Positions 12,871 through 24,319 are shown, counted from the first letter of the stretch. The stretch is 64,000 nt of DNA from Lasiodiplodia sp. COLG20 (GCA_009801085.1 VNWV01000045.1:1-64000), one strand, 5' to 3'. A program made the numbers and translations. Notes: generated by a model from the letters alone, not told the origin.

Positions 12871-14004
12871 GTACTTAGTTCTTTATATTTAAAAAAAAAG
12901 TACGAATTTTAATTTAGATTATTATAGTTAGTACTAAGATAATCTTATTTTTAATATCTATAAGATAGTAGTTAAAGTATTACGCTAAAATTTAGAGAGA
13001 AAAAAAGAGATAAAAACGTTAGAAAAGATATAGCGCGTTAAGAGTTTACTACTACTATCTAAAATATTACTAAATACTATATTTAAAGAATAGTAGTCGT
13101 AATTAGATAGAGAAGATAATAGAAAAAATATAAAATAATAATTAAAATTAACTATAAAGATTCTATCTACTATAAATAAGTATATTCTATATACTATAAT
13201 TAGCCGCTAGTTAGCTAGACTATAGTATTAATATAAATAGTAAAATAACTAGTAGCTAAGAGAGATCTACTTTGTAGAATTAGACTATTAGTCATCTAAA
13301 TAGATTAGATACGTTCGAAATTTTAGTATAAAATAATTTAGTTCGTCTATAAGTTTTACTACGCCGCTTAACCCGTATTCTAATTTTATAATATTAACGC
13401 TATACGACTATCTATACTTTTTATCTTATCTCTATTCTAGTTTTAGCGTAATAATAGTATAATAAAACTTAGTATTTATTTAATATTAGATATAGTTTTT
13501 TTAGTAGAGAATAATATATTTTTAAATAACTATAAATAAGTAATAACGAGACGTTTCTAAATAAATTTATTTATATAATATATACGTTTAATTTAACTTA
13601 TATTATTTTATAAAAGAGTCTAACTTAGCTAGAAATTAAACGACTATTTTTACTATAATATATAAGCTTTATAATATAAAAGTAGATAAAATTATTTAGA
13701 TATTTTTATATCTATCTATTTTTATTTTTTTCTAGAAAACTCTTTTATTTTTAAAGTATTACTTCTATATAGAGTACTTATATAATATTTTATAAAAGAT
13801 AAATTTTAGTCTAATACTTAAAAATTTACGATAGTATTACGAATATAATATACTAAAATAAATAATAGATTATAAGTCTATAAAAAGCTATATATAAAAA
13901 TAAGAAAATAGCTTTCTAGCTATACTAGAGTTAATTAATAGACGTATTTTATCGTTAATTATAGTAGATTAAATATTTATAATCTAGAATATAATAGTCT
14001 TCTT
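12871..14004. other. AT-rich gene-free DNA
   Basis: The same CA/TG-poor composition continues, but I recognise no reading frame or transposon domain. CpA-bearing DNA of normal composition returns gradually between about 14005 and 14160. Confidence 0.6.
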
Positions 14005-14886
14005 TTAAGTAAAAGAAAAGTCGCTCTTATATAGAATATAATCCTTCTTAGTAAATTCTTTTAGAAGGCTAATAGAACCATCGTAGGCGGTTAAGACAAG
14101 GTCGTAGTAGAAGTATTTAGCATTCCGAAGGAATTCGTCGACTGATTTCTTAATTAAGCCGACATCGGCAGTCTGGTTCGCGACCCTCGTGGCCATGTAC
14201 GGGAGCGTGCCGCCGCCGTGCGAGAGGATGATCTTGTAGTTCGGAAAGTCGCGGACCGTGTTGAACGTGATGAGGCTGACTGCTGTTCGCGTCGTCTCGT
14301 GTGGAAAGTCTAAAATCGGACGGGGGACTGCGGTATTGGATGATGCGCCCCAGGTTTTGGCGTTGGTTGGGTGCACAAATACTACGGCGTGGCGGCGCTC
14401 CAGCTCCTCCCAGAGAGGCCGGAAGTCCGGATGGCCCAAGTACTTGTCATCGTAGCTGGTAAGGAGCGTGACTCCGTCGGCTTTGAGAACATCGAAGGCG
14501 TAGCGCACTTCCTCAATGCAAGCCCCGAGCTGGTCGAGCGGTGGCAGAGTGGCGAAAAACCCGAAGCGAGTAGGATTTGCGGTCCTGATCTCAGCCGCGT
14601 ATTCGTTGACCCATCGGCAGAGCTGCAAGGATTCATCGAGGGATCCAACAAACGCTAAACCGGGCGCGCTGAGAGACAGGATGGAGGCGCGAATTCCATT
14701 GCGGTCCATGAACTCCAGATCCATCTCAATACTCCATGACGGAACTGTCAAGCCCTTGGGAACGGCGCCCGATTCATTCCATTCTATTGTTGATATCAGC
14801 CTTTGAAACGAGCAGTCTGCGGGAGGTTGCCCACTCTTCACGTATTCAGCAGGGAGCATGTGGTGATGCACGTCAATTTTCTCCAT
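14005..14886 (-). pseudogene. Amidohydrolase-2 family decarboxylase, 3' end destroyed by RIP
   Basis: The 293 residues begin MEKIDVHHHM. The metal-binding HxH is at residues 7-9, an internal VHPTN is near residue 172, and an ILSHGGGTLPY motif is near 225. This layout fits Amidohydrolase-2 proteins of the 6-methylsalicylate or gamma-resorcylate decarboxylase type, such as PatG of patulin synthesis; substrate is inferred only. At the C-terminus the family's GSD.PF motif reads KSDFSF and a TAA follows at once, about 35-40 residues short of a usual length near 330. The last 150 bp show the same CA-to-TA bias as the adjoining transposon. The catalytic Asp codon survives. It is divergent from the FAD oxidase, 418 bp away. 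Probably non-functional or impaired. Confidence 0.75.
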
Positions 14887-15304
14887 CGTGTTTTGAGGCT
14901 GAGTGGCTTGCGTAGGATCTCAGCTGGTGGGGAGACTGTTGGTTTATCAGATGATTTTATTCTGGCTTACGGTGTGTATGGTTCGGCGAGGTTTCGCTTC
15001 CACGCCGAGCAATATTAGCCCGACCCAGCGCTGGCTACCGGCATTGATCGGGGGGCGGCAATCTGAGCGGTACAGGGGCTGAAATGCAGGCACCACCCTG
15101 GCTGCAGAAAATCGTGCAGCGGGCCGGGGGCGTAAATGCAGGCACCAGGCCCTGCATGGCTTGGGTCTGGACACAAGCGGTGCTAACATGCTGAGATAGT
15201 CCTAATTGGTCTACAGTCTACGACAGCAACCTCAAGTCTGCTTAAAAGCCGCTCTTCCACACAGAAAAGTCTGCACATTGCTCACAAACTCATCATTCGT
15301 GACT

Positions 15305-16974
15305 ATGATTTCCGCGCGCATTCTCTCTCTGTTCTCCGTGGTGAACTTGGCTTTGGCCGTTGACCCGGACACCATCCAGACCTATCTTATAGAGCATCTT
15401 TCTTCCGGCTCTGAAGTCGTTGTCAACCCTACCGACCTTACGGAGAGGTGGAACGCATATGACCCGCCAACCTACTCCGTGGGCGTGAAACCTGCCACAA
15501 CGGAAGATGTTTCCATCATCGTATGCCTTCTGCGAATTCCCGTTGCTGGACGTAAGAAAACGCTGACGGCAGTCTCGCAGGTCAAGTATGCTTCAAACAA
15601 CAGCATCCCTTTTCTGGGCACCGGCGGCGGTCACGGCTACTCAACGACAACCAGCGCTTTGCAAAACGGCCTCGACATTGACCTCAGTGGTTTCAACACT
15701 GTCTCCGTAGACGATTCGGCAAGCAAGATGACCATCGGCGGCGGAGTCAGATTCCGTGACATTCTGGACCCGGTTTATGCGGCCGGAAAGGAAATTCGTC
15801 TGGCATCCTTTCTGAATATCCTACTGTTGAGCACACACTAACACCCTCTCCAGAGACTGGATCATGCTCATGTGTTGGTATGGTTGGTGCCACCTTGGGC
15901 GGCGGCATTGGACCATACCAAGGCCTTCATGGTCTGATCATTGACGCGCTTGACTCAGTCACCATCGTGACGGGGACAGGGGAAATCGTCAATGCGTCTG
16001 CGACTGAGAATACTGATCTGTTCTGGGGCCTCAGAGGCGCTGGCCAGAACTTTGGCATCATAACATCCGCCACCTACACGCTGCATGACCAAACCAACGG
16101 CGGGACCGCCTTGAACGCCGACTTCCTCTTTGCCGCAAGCGAAAACGCTACGATTTTCCAGATTATCAAGGACTTTTCAGGAAACCAGCCGGATGCTCTG
16201 GCCCTTATAAGCGTCATCCAGTATTCCACCACCTATAACACGGTCAGCTGAACGGTTCTTGCCATGCTGTATAGGTTGCTGACCTTTCTTTTCAGACTGT
16301 GATAATGGTCAACGCTATCTACGGTGGTCCGGAAGAAGAAGGCAGGAAAGTTATTGAGCCACTCATCAATGCGAATGCCTTGCAGTCAAACGTCAGCATG
16401 ATTCCCTGGAATCGCCTCATCCACGAGAGCAGGTTTGGCGCCGACGCACTTGGCTGCATCGCCGGCCAGAACCAAGCGGTCTACGGCATGAACCTTTACG
16501 AGTATGACATTACCACATACCAGGCAACCCTTGATGCATACGTCGACTTTTATGCCACCACCGGCATCATAAATTCATTCATGGCCACCGAGATGTTCCC
16601 CACTGCGGCCACCCTGGAAACACCGGACGACGCGACTGCCTATCCGTATAGAGACACCATGGCCTATCTGTAAGTACTCTTCATTTACCTTTCATCACTC
16701 AACTGAATGCTAATGGGAATATAGTTTGTTGAGCTTTGGCGGCTTTTCAACAGAGTCTCAAGCTGCTGCGATTACTGAGTTTGCCAACCAGAGGCGTGCA
16801 GAACTTGCGAGGCTAAATGGCTACAAAGGTCTTGAGGTCTATGTGAACTATGCTCGCGGAGACGAGGGCCGGGATGCGTGGTACACTGCGGAGAAGCTTC
16901 CCAAACTCGAATCCATCAAGGACGCTTGGGACCCGAACAACTTGTTCAACTTCACCAACGGATTCACCTACTAA
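15305..16974 (+). CDS. Secreted BBE-type FAD-linked oxidoreductase
   Basis: Five exons (15305-15520, 15581-15797, 15854-16242, 16296-16669, 16725-16974) join in frame to 481 residues. Introns are 53-60 bp with GT..AG ends. The N-terminus is a signal peptide ending near residue 18 (LALA). The PCMH FAD domain has GTGGGHGYST, carrying the His for 8-alpha FAD linkage, and SCSCVGMVGA, carrying the likely Cys for 6-S-cysteinyl linkage, so bicovalent FAD is expected. The C-terminal BBE domain has VNYARGDEG and WDPNNLFNF. Such enzymes oxidise alcohols or close rings in secreted secondary metabolism; PatO of the patulin pathway is one example. Its substrate is unknown. It shares a 418 bp divergent promoter with the broken decarboxylase. 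Confidence 0.88.
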
Positions 16975-17649
16975 ACTCGTTCATCATCTATGATTCTTAG
17001 GTTTCTTCGATAGAACTACACGTATAGAGCTAGACTTATCAACTTACATCACCTACCGTTCCTGCAGTTTTGGTCCTTGCATCCCCTCTAGCTCCCCGGT
17101 TTCCACTGGGTACCGGCCTTCTTTCTCTTAGGGTTGGCTGTATCGAATCCACTTCCTTTGTTAGTCATGTTATGTGCCAAAGGCCAAATTGATAAGTACA
17201 GGGATGGTACACTCTGGTCGACGAAGTTGCACAGCTTGACTCCACAACGTCCAATCGATAGAATCACGTGGAACCTCTGACTTTTCACTACTACTGATGC
17301 ACGGTACGGTAGCGGTGCGGCCCGCTCGAATTGATGCCGACGCGGTAATGGCGCGCATGAGTGGTAAACTGCTCTGCTGGTAAGTCGATGGTGACTAGAA
17401 ACCATATCTGGGCAGTTATGTAGGGTGTATAAATCGCTGCCATTCATCCCCCTACCAGCAAGCATGATAGCTATTGGAGTGGGTAGCGGCGTCATAAAAC
17501 CGCAGGTATATGGCGGGTGTGCTGCATCCTCGGCAAACCATTACCATTTATCACCACACTGTGTGCTGCTGCTTAGCGCTTGTTTGTAAAAAGATGCAAT
17601 ATGCTCCTCGCGTTTCTAAACAGAGCGGTACCAGGCTATCATTCTTGTT
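16975..17649. other. Intergenic, no gene seen
   Basis: Ordinary composition. Short open frames on the minus strand at 17088-17495 have no recognisable domain and lack coding character. Terminator and 3' UTR sequences of the FAD oxidase are presumed here but not resolved. Confidence 0.5.
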
Positions 17650-18442
17650 CTGTCTCCAAGTGGATCATCTTCCGACGTTCAACGCCACGGCGCGCCTACC
17701 ATTTAAGGTTTCCTCTGCATGCCCAACCGAATTGGAGACCGATGTGGACAACTTATATGATTTCGAAGACTATCCGAAATTGAAACGCTTAGGTCCTGTA
17801 AACTTCAGAGAGCTGTCTCTTTTAGTCATTCGGGACTAGCTCGACTCTGCATTCCTTAGAGCTTTTCTTGGAGTTTAGGGACTCAAGCTGAGATGCATGG
17901 ACTTTATTATCAAAGGGGACAAACCCCTTGTAACGTCAGAAAAGCTTACGAGGTATCTCACAGACTGGTTCGCCCGTGATAAAGAAAGGGGTTCCCGTTT
18001 GGTAGCGAACAGGTATCGGGACTTCAAGATCCTGATTCAATTTTTTGGCGTGCCCAACGATCGTATAGACAGAGATCGACCTATATCCTGCGACCTTCAG
18101 GATTCTGACACGGCTGCCCGCCTCTCTATCAGTGCTATGGCGTTTTCCGTGATGGCCAGCCTGAAGAAGGACCTTATTCAAGAGCTTTTTGGACTCCGGT
18201 ACAGCTTTTCGGAACAATCGGACAGGGTGTTGGAACAATTCCTTGTCAGAAAATGTCAATGGTGCACCCGAGGTGTGTCCGTTCTTGCACGAATAAGTTT
18301 TTGCGCTGTCTTCTACGCCCTGACAATGCCTCCTTCGCGAAAACATCAGGACCACACGGCGTGCAGTGCTCACAGCTGCGTTGCGCTCAAAATTGATGAA
18401 AACAACTATCAAACAAGGCATGTTGAGCAAACGTGCAATTGA
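17650..18442 (+). pseudogene. Possible decayed gene of unknown family
   Basis: One frame reads protein-like from about 17650 to 18300 across two in-frame stops (17837-17839 and near 17876). Before the stops it gives an acidic stretch (LYDFEDYPKLKRLG) followed by NFRELSLLVIRD. After them comes LKLRCMDFIIKGDK and a charged 180-residue segment opening at 17897. The shared frame across two stops suggests a nonsense-mutated gene. I do not recognise the family. It could equally be chance open sequence, or two introns could remove the stops, though I see no clear splice sites. Confidence 0.3.
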
Positions 18443-18939
18443 TCTTCGATACAAGCACCGACACCCGAGCTGGGCGATCTTGCCAAGGAAAGAGAAATTT
18501 CATTAGTCCATTTTGCCAATTAGGAAGCTAGAGTCGTGGCGCATCAAGCCATTCCCAGACGTCACACTGCTCGCCTCTCAATGCTAAACGGCCGGAAAGT
18601 ACTAACAGTGTGGCACTTCGCCGTCACACTAGTGCCTGCTTGAAAGCAGCACACTATAGTCAAGCTGTGGGTTCGTGTTGTTATATAAGAGAGGAGGTCG
18701 CTGATCTGCTTCATTACTAAGCTACTGTACACGTGATATCTGCAACAAGAATTTGATGCTTCTTCTGGCCCCCAAGGGCCCCGCAGAGCATTGCCTTGGT
18801 GTCACGTGGGTCCTATGACTCTCATAGGTCCTTTTCGCGCCGAGTGTGACCCACTTCCCCCTTTATCCTGCCGTCCCCGCACTGTGAAGTCTGCGCGCCG
18901 TAACAAAATCCATTTCAATGATCCTACCAGTAGCGAGAA
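18443..18939. other. Promoter region of the first HET gene
   Basis: No coding potential. A TATA-like TATATAAG lies near 18681-18688, about 255 bp before the HET start codon. Two CACGTG-type E-boxes occur near 18730 and 18803. These are consensus matches only. Confidence 0.35.
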
Positions 18940-21435
18940 ATGAACACTCACTCCATCTCACCCCCCGACAATGCACAGGCGCCGGAGCTTTGGGAAGGGC
19001 TGGACCGGCCCTTGTATTGCTTTGGAGAGAAGCAAACATACCCGGATGAATGCCGGTACTGCGCAGACCTGCAAAGCCAGGGAAGGATTTCGAGTCTCGG
19101 ACCCAAATACCCAGGGTCACTGAAAGAGCTTTGCTACCTCACATTTCACGCCATTCCTTCTAATTCGTCTCATGATTCCGACTTCTTCCGCGAGCGAATC
19201 GATGCTGATGGTCTATGCTCGTTCTGTGACCATCTGCGTCTGAAAGCTTGGAATTGGGATAAAATCTCCAGGATCGAGGTCGAACTTGACCCTCTTCCTG
19301 AGATCGAAGCCAGACAGTCAACGTGTGGATTCTGTTCTCTCGTTGCGAAGGTTACGGCCCGTGTGGAACGTTCTGAGCTCGCGGCTCGTCGTAAAGATCC
19401 TGGAGACGTTTGTCGAGTTTGCCTGCAAACAAGCCGACATGGTATGTTTGGCCCGCAAGCGTATGGCCCATTTGCCTTGCATATTCGACAAGGTCAATAC
19501 GGACGACTCCAGACTATTAATATAGGCAGTAAAAGGCTGGCTTCTAATCAAGCGCGAAGTCTTCTAGAGGCCGAGTTGTTCGTCCCTGAGATTATCCGCT
19601 GGGAAAGAGTTCGAGCTCCATTACTGGAAGCAGCCGATGCACCTGAGCCATTAGATCCACCCCCAACTGGATTTCGACTCATCGATGTGGAAAAATGTTG
19701 CGTTGTCAAAGCACCAAAGACGTTTGAGTACGTTGCTTTAAGCTATGTTTGGGGAGATGCGACATTGAACGGCCAATTCTTACACCTCTCGTTGACCAAC
19801 TCCCAAAGCTTGGAAGAAAAGTACAGTCTCCAGGGCCCAGCAGTTCCCGCTACCGTCCAAGATGCTATGGTCGCGTGTCGCGGGCTCGGGAAGCGATATT
19901 TATGGGTCGATCGGTTTTGCATTCCGCAAGATGAACACAATAATCCGACCAAGAAAGTCCAGATCAACGCCATGGACCGCATATACAGTCATGCCGTTGT
20001 TACCTTGGTAGCGCTGGAAGGCGATTCCTACTCTGGATTACCAGGAGTTTCCAAGCTGAGATGCAAGCCTCGATACAAAACACAGTTCTCGGGCCGCGAA
20101 TTCTGGGAAACCAACACAAATACATGGCGGTTTACAGACGAAGTGTATTTGTCCAAGTGGAGCAGTCGCGGATGGACGTTTCAAGAAGAGGCCTGTTCTC
20201 TAAACCTCCTCTTTTTTACTGAAGACGGGCTTGTGGGGGAATGTTCTCGAACGCGCATGTTCTTCGAGAGCGAACCCCCAGCAAAGGAAACCATAGCCAA
20301 TTATGCATTACGGCTTGGGGAAATTGATGACAAATACGACTTTTGTCAATTGGGTGTTCACGAAGTATCAAGGAGAGAGTTCGGTAAAGACTCCGACATT
20401 CTCAATGCCATCACCGGCGTCCTGAATGCACATGGAGAACATCGGTTCGGCCTTCCCTTGAAAGGTTTCAATGCTTCCCTGAGCTGGACGGCCATTTGGC
20501 CACTTGACCGCAGAGACTCCACGAATGAGGACACTTTTCCAACTTGGTCTTGGGCCTCAGTTCGCGGAAGGATTGTTCCGGACGACTCGGAACTAGTAAA
20601 GATGCCCCTAGCAACATTTGGGTTTCTGAAAGAAGACCAGTCCAACACACCACGTCTCGATCCCTGTTGGCCGAGATATTTTGAATTGGACAGCTCTGGA
20701 AAAGACATCCTAGCAGCCGTGATTGCATGGCAGACGGGATGTCTCAAAACACCTTTGTCTGCGATTTTACTACCTACCGAAGGACCACAATCATTTGGAG
20801 CCTTTGTACACGAGTTTGAACAAAGCTATCCTACCTTCATGGACCTTTGGAAAGCAATGCACGGCATCGAGCAAAAAGACTTACCCTTGAAAGACTTCCG
20901 CGACGAGTTCTCCACTGCTCAGATTGAGATGGCCTTGAAACCAGGACGCGTACTAGCACTGGCACAAATGACGACATCATCTGTTGTGTTCAAGTCAGTA
21001 TATGATCCCAAATCTCCAGATCTCCCCTTTGGAACAATCCAGATCTTCTACGGGGAATCTCATGTCGGTCGTATCAGTTTGGACACGGTACAGGATGTAG
21101 CGCGTCTAGTCCTGGTAGACGACACAATGCTGGGAAAGGGGCGTTGGCCGGCCATATTGAGTGAGCAATATGTGCGGTCGAACACAGATCCATGTGATAT
21201 CAACTTTCTCGCCTTGCATATTTCTGCAGGGTGGGGTCCCCCAGAAAGAACGCCCACCGCTGTCACTGAAAGATTCACATTCGATGATGGTTGTCGCCCG
21301 TCCACGAATCTGCGTATTACGGCCTTGGCAGTTGAGAGAAATGCGGGGATTCTACGTCGAATAGGAGTTGCTTATTTTCGGTTGGACAATTGGTTGAAAC
21401 TACCGCGCGAATTCAACGCTGTGGTGCTGGAGTAG
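18940..21435 (+). CDS. HET-domain (heterokaryon incompatibility) protein
   Basis: A single 831-residue exon. The HET domain (PF06985 type) spans about residues 260-415, with the hallmark YVALSYVWGD near 264, LWVDRFCIPQD near 325 and WSSRGWTFQEEAC near 407. The first 200 residues hold several CxxC pairs (CRYCADL, CSFCDHL, CGFCSL, CRVC), which could bind zinc. HET proteins trigger a cell-death response on fusion with genetically different hyphae; here that is known only for the family. The C-terminal 400 residues have no recognised domain. HET genes are common in fast-changing subtelomeric blocks. Confidence 0.9.
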   Translation: MNTHSISPPDNAQAPELWEGLDRPLYCFGEKQTYPDECRYCADLQSQGRISSLGPKYPGSLKELCYLTFHAIPSNSSHDSDFFRERIDADGLCSFCDHLRLKAWNWDKISRIEVELDPLPEIEARQSTCGFCSLVAKVTARVERSELAARRKDPGDVCRVCLQTSRHGMFGPQAYGPFALHIRQGQYGRLQTINIGSKRLASNQARSLLEAELFVPEIIRWERVRAPLLEAADAPEPLDPPPTGFRLIDVEKCCVVKAPKTFEYVALSYVWGDATLNGQFLHLSLTNSQSLEEKYSLQGPAVPATVQDAMVACRGLGKRYLWVDRFCIPQDEHNNPTKKVQINAMDRIYSHAVVTLVALEGDSYSGLPGVSKLRCKPRYKTQFSGREFWETNTNTWRFTDEVYLSKWSSRGWTFQEEACSLNLLFFTEDGLVGECSRTRMFFESEPPAKETIANYALRLGEIDDKYDFCQLGVHEVSRREFGKDSDILNAITGVLNAHGEHRFGLPLKGFNASLSWTAIWPLDRRDSTNEDTFPTWSWASVRGRIVPDDSELVKMPLATFGFLKEDQSNTPRLDPCWPRYFELDSSGKDILAAVIAWQTGCLKTPLSAILLPTEGPQSFGAFVHEFEQSYPTFMDLWKAMHGIEQKDLPLKDFRDEFSTAQIEMALKPGRVLALAQMTTSSVVFKSVYDPKSPDLPFGTIQIFYGESHVGRISLDTVQDVARLVLVDDTMLGKGRWPAILSEQYVRSNTDPCDINFLALHISAGWGPPERTPTAVTERFTFDDGCRPSTNLRITALAVERNAGILRRIGVAYFRLDNWLKLPREFNAVVLE

Positions 21436-21767
21436 TGGACATTTAATTCATCCTGACGACCAATCACTCTGAATGGACTGCCTTGCCCACCGAGGACCGG
21501 CTCAGATTACGGTTCCGCATGCTCTACATGACGCTTTGGCCACGGATCCACGGCGGACGCGGGAGATGGCAGCGCGCCCGCGATGCGCACCAAACGCGGA
21601 CCTGCACCGGCTTGCGGTTTCCATAGCGCAGCTGAGGCAGGCTTAAAAAAGTTAAGGAATTCTTTAAGCCAGCAGGTAGGCAAAATTACACAGATATTTT
21701 AAAACAAAGAGCTTTATGGTTTTGATAATTGTGCGCAGTTACTCAAGAAAATATGTAAATACATTCT
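21436..21767. other. Intergenic with truncated duplicate of the sugar-transporter 3' end
   Basis: Most of this stretch shows nothing recognisable. Bases 21491-21536 repeat, with about six mismatches, the sequence at 24274-24319 around the stop codon of the sugar transporter. The rest holds the 3' UTRs of two convergent genes. Confidence 0.6.
21491..21536. repeat. 46 bp direct repeat, left copy
   Basis: Direct repeat of 24274-24319 in the same orientation, ending in an identical 24 bp block (GGTTCCGCATGC...). The pair brackets the asparagine synthetase gene. The right copy covers the final codons and stop of the sugar transporter, so the left copy is probably a leftover of a duplicated transporter end. 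Confidence 0.75.
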
Positions 21768-23960
21768 CTAGGTGGGCTTCGCTGTTGCAACCCCAAATCG
21801 CTGACCGATGACAACCCATTGAGCAATAGCAAACAATGCATTGATTGCAAGATCATCTTGTTCTTGAAACGCCTTGTCCCATTTGGTCTTCACCATGCTC
21901 CATTCCACGAAACCCAGCCTCTCTACGTTCTCACTCGTGATGAGACGACTTAGAAGCTTGTGCATAGGGCCGCCCACTGAGAAAGCCCTTGGAGATGTGT
22001 AAGGCTGTATATATGTTAATAACATGTACGGTCGCTCTCAGATAATAAATATCTACTTACATGCTTTGTTCTTTTGTACAACTCCTCTGTGATGAACGGC
22101 TTCATTGCCTCTCTAAGGACCCATTTTTCGGTGAAGGTCTTCGAGTCGCTATTCCATTTGATTTTCAGACTTGGAGGTAATCCGTTCACGTATTCCGTTA
22201 GATGGTGATCCAGGAAAGGCGTCCGCGCCTCAAGGCTGTGAGCCATCTCAGTCCGATCGCCAAGATTTGTCAGAAGCATGCCGGGCAGCATGCTTTGCTG
22301 GTAGAGATATAACGCAGAGTGAAGAGGATGCCACTTGTTCTCAATCTTGTCCCTGGCACAGCCATCAAGACTATTCGCAAGGTTTTCCAGGTGACTGCAG
22401 TCTCCATAGCAGCGCGTCCAGGGCGAAAACACGTCCAAGCCGAGGCCGCTGAGTGATTTGGAGGATGGGATTTGTTCGAGACAATGGGCACCGCGAGAAG
22501 GAATACTCCTACTTTCGTCCAGGCCGACAAGAGCGGAATGGCTCGCATTACGCCGAGTAGCTTCTGCATAGCGATATTTCTCGTCGTCAGGATTGGCATC
22601 GGATCGCCAAGCCGGATCTGGTTCGCAAATTGCGTCCAAAGTTAAAGGCATGTATCCAGCAAAATGCTCGTCTGAGCCTTCGCCAGTTAGAACAACTTTG
22701 GTTCCATGTTCGCGTGCAACTTTCGAAAGAAGGTATTTGCCGATATGGGCGAGACCCATGTGGCGCTGCTCGCAGTGATACGTAGCGTCCTCGAAATGAG
22801 CCGCAAAGTCGTCTTCGCCAACATGCTTTTTGATGCATTTTATCCCGAGCCAATTGGAGGTTCTTTGTGCGATCTCTAGGAATGGATGTTGTGAGTATCA
22901 CTCCTTGAATTAGAAAATTCTTGAGGGGATACTTACCGGACTCATCGAATCCGCTATTCTCATCAAAAGCAATGCTGAAGCATGAAATACCATCCGTTTC
23001 GTTGTCGTTGCCGAGTTGCACACCCCTCTCCCTAACGAGATGCGTTACCATGCCTGCAACCGCCGATGAGTCAATGCCGCCACTCAGATAAATGCCCACC
23101 GGAACGTCGGCACGTAGCCGGATGCGCACAGCTTCCAAGAGTCGCTCTCGCACTCCCTCGACGATTTCTTCGACTCCACGGATTTCGGGAACAAGTTTGT
23201 TAGGATACTCAGCCTCCCAGTATTGCCGAATCTCCACGTGTCGAGTGCTGCGGACAAGCATGTAGTGACCGGGTCTAATGGCCGAAACTCCCTTGAAATG
23301 TGTTCGGTCGCCGCCGAGGTATCCACCTTCCATAAGACTTCTCACGTCCCATTCCGGCTGCCACCCTAGTGGCAAGAACGCTTTTGCTTCGGCGGCAATC
23401 AGGATCTGGCCAACACCATCGAGAGAACGACTACGCGTCCAGAAGAGCGGCTTGATGCCATACCTGTCACGTGCAGCGATAAAGAGCTGATTGCGCCCAT
23501 CGTACAAACAGAGTGCGAACTCGCCTCGAAGGCGCGAAAGAAATGAAAGTCCGTAGCAACGATAGAGCGCAACGACGATCTCACAGTCGCTGTGACCCAC
23601 AAACTGATAGGATGTCTTGCTGGCCAAATCCGTACGAATGGCATCGTAGTCGTAAAGCTCGCCATTTACGACCGCGTGAATGTCATTGTCATGGTCATGG
23701 AAGGGCTGGTTGCCAGTCTGGGCGAGGTCGTTTATAGCGAGGCGAACGTGACCGAGTGCTTTGATGAGTTAGTTGGTCTCTCCGCCTTGATAGAGTGTGA
23801 AATACTGACCGATGCGTTTATCCGGGCTAATCCATTGGCCACGGGCGTCTGGACCACGGTGCTTGATTCTGTCGAGACTGGAATCGAGATTCAGTTGTAG
23901 TTGCTGAAGATTTACCTGTGATGGATCATCTTGATGGATTACGCAGGTTATTCCGCACAT
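21768..23960 (-). CDS. Asparagine synthetase (glutamine-hydrolysing) family amidotransferase
   Basis: Four exons on the minus strand (23960-23810, 23758-22937, 22875-22061, 22004-21768) join in frame to 674 residues, with introns of 51-61 bp. The start at 23960 places the Ntn nucleophile Cys at residue 2 (MCGITCVIH), required in class II glutamine amidotransferases. RIKHRGPD and the NGELYDYD region complete the glutaminase domain. The synthetase domain has the PP-loop ATP site SGGIDSSA near residue 275 and a GEGSDEHFAGY motif. It should transfer ammonia from glutamine to an adenylated carboxylate: aspartate if a housekeeping enzyme, another acid if a secondary-metabolism paralogue. Its subtelomeric, repeat-flanked position favours a paralogue, but the substrate cannot be read here. 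Confidence 0.9.
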
Positions 23961-24289
23961 CTTGTAGGGCCAGAACACATTGATTCAGACACTCTTATGG
24001 CGGTTGACTTGTATTCCTGTGTACTCGAATTCATTGTTTATATAGATTGGACAGGCTCGCACTCACGGCGTATGAAAAGCCGAATCTCCGACAGTTTACG
24101 TGAGCCACGATGGGGTAAAGAGTTTAAAAGTGCCCGTACGATGCCGGAGACCAAATCAGCACTGTCGAGAAAACTATAATGCGACATTGACTAAACTCAA
24201 ATGTGATCCGCACGATCCGACCCCGCTGAACGCTATATACTTCTTATTCATATTCGGAAATAATTCCACGGACTGAGGACCATCTCAGT
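23961..24289. other. Promoter of asparagine synthetase and 3' end of transporter
   Basis: A 329 bp gap between two genes on the same strand. A TATATAG-like element near 24040 is a plausible TATA box for the asparagine synthetase. The direct repeat described at 24274-24319 begins at its right edge. Confidence 0.35.
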
Positions 24290-24319
24290 TTAAGGTTCCG
24301 CATGCTCTACATGACGCTT
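24274..24319. repeat. 46 bp direct repeat, right copy
   Basis: Partner of 21491-21536. It includes the stop codon and about nine final codons of the sugar transporter, so it is the likely parental copy. Confidence 0.75.

Noticed and set aside
22171..22452. Plus-strand frame in the asparagine synthetase
   Set aside because: Antisense shadow of exon 3, whose splice phases and motifs are consistent.
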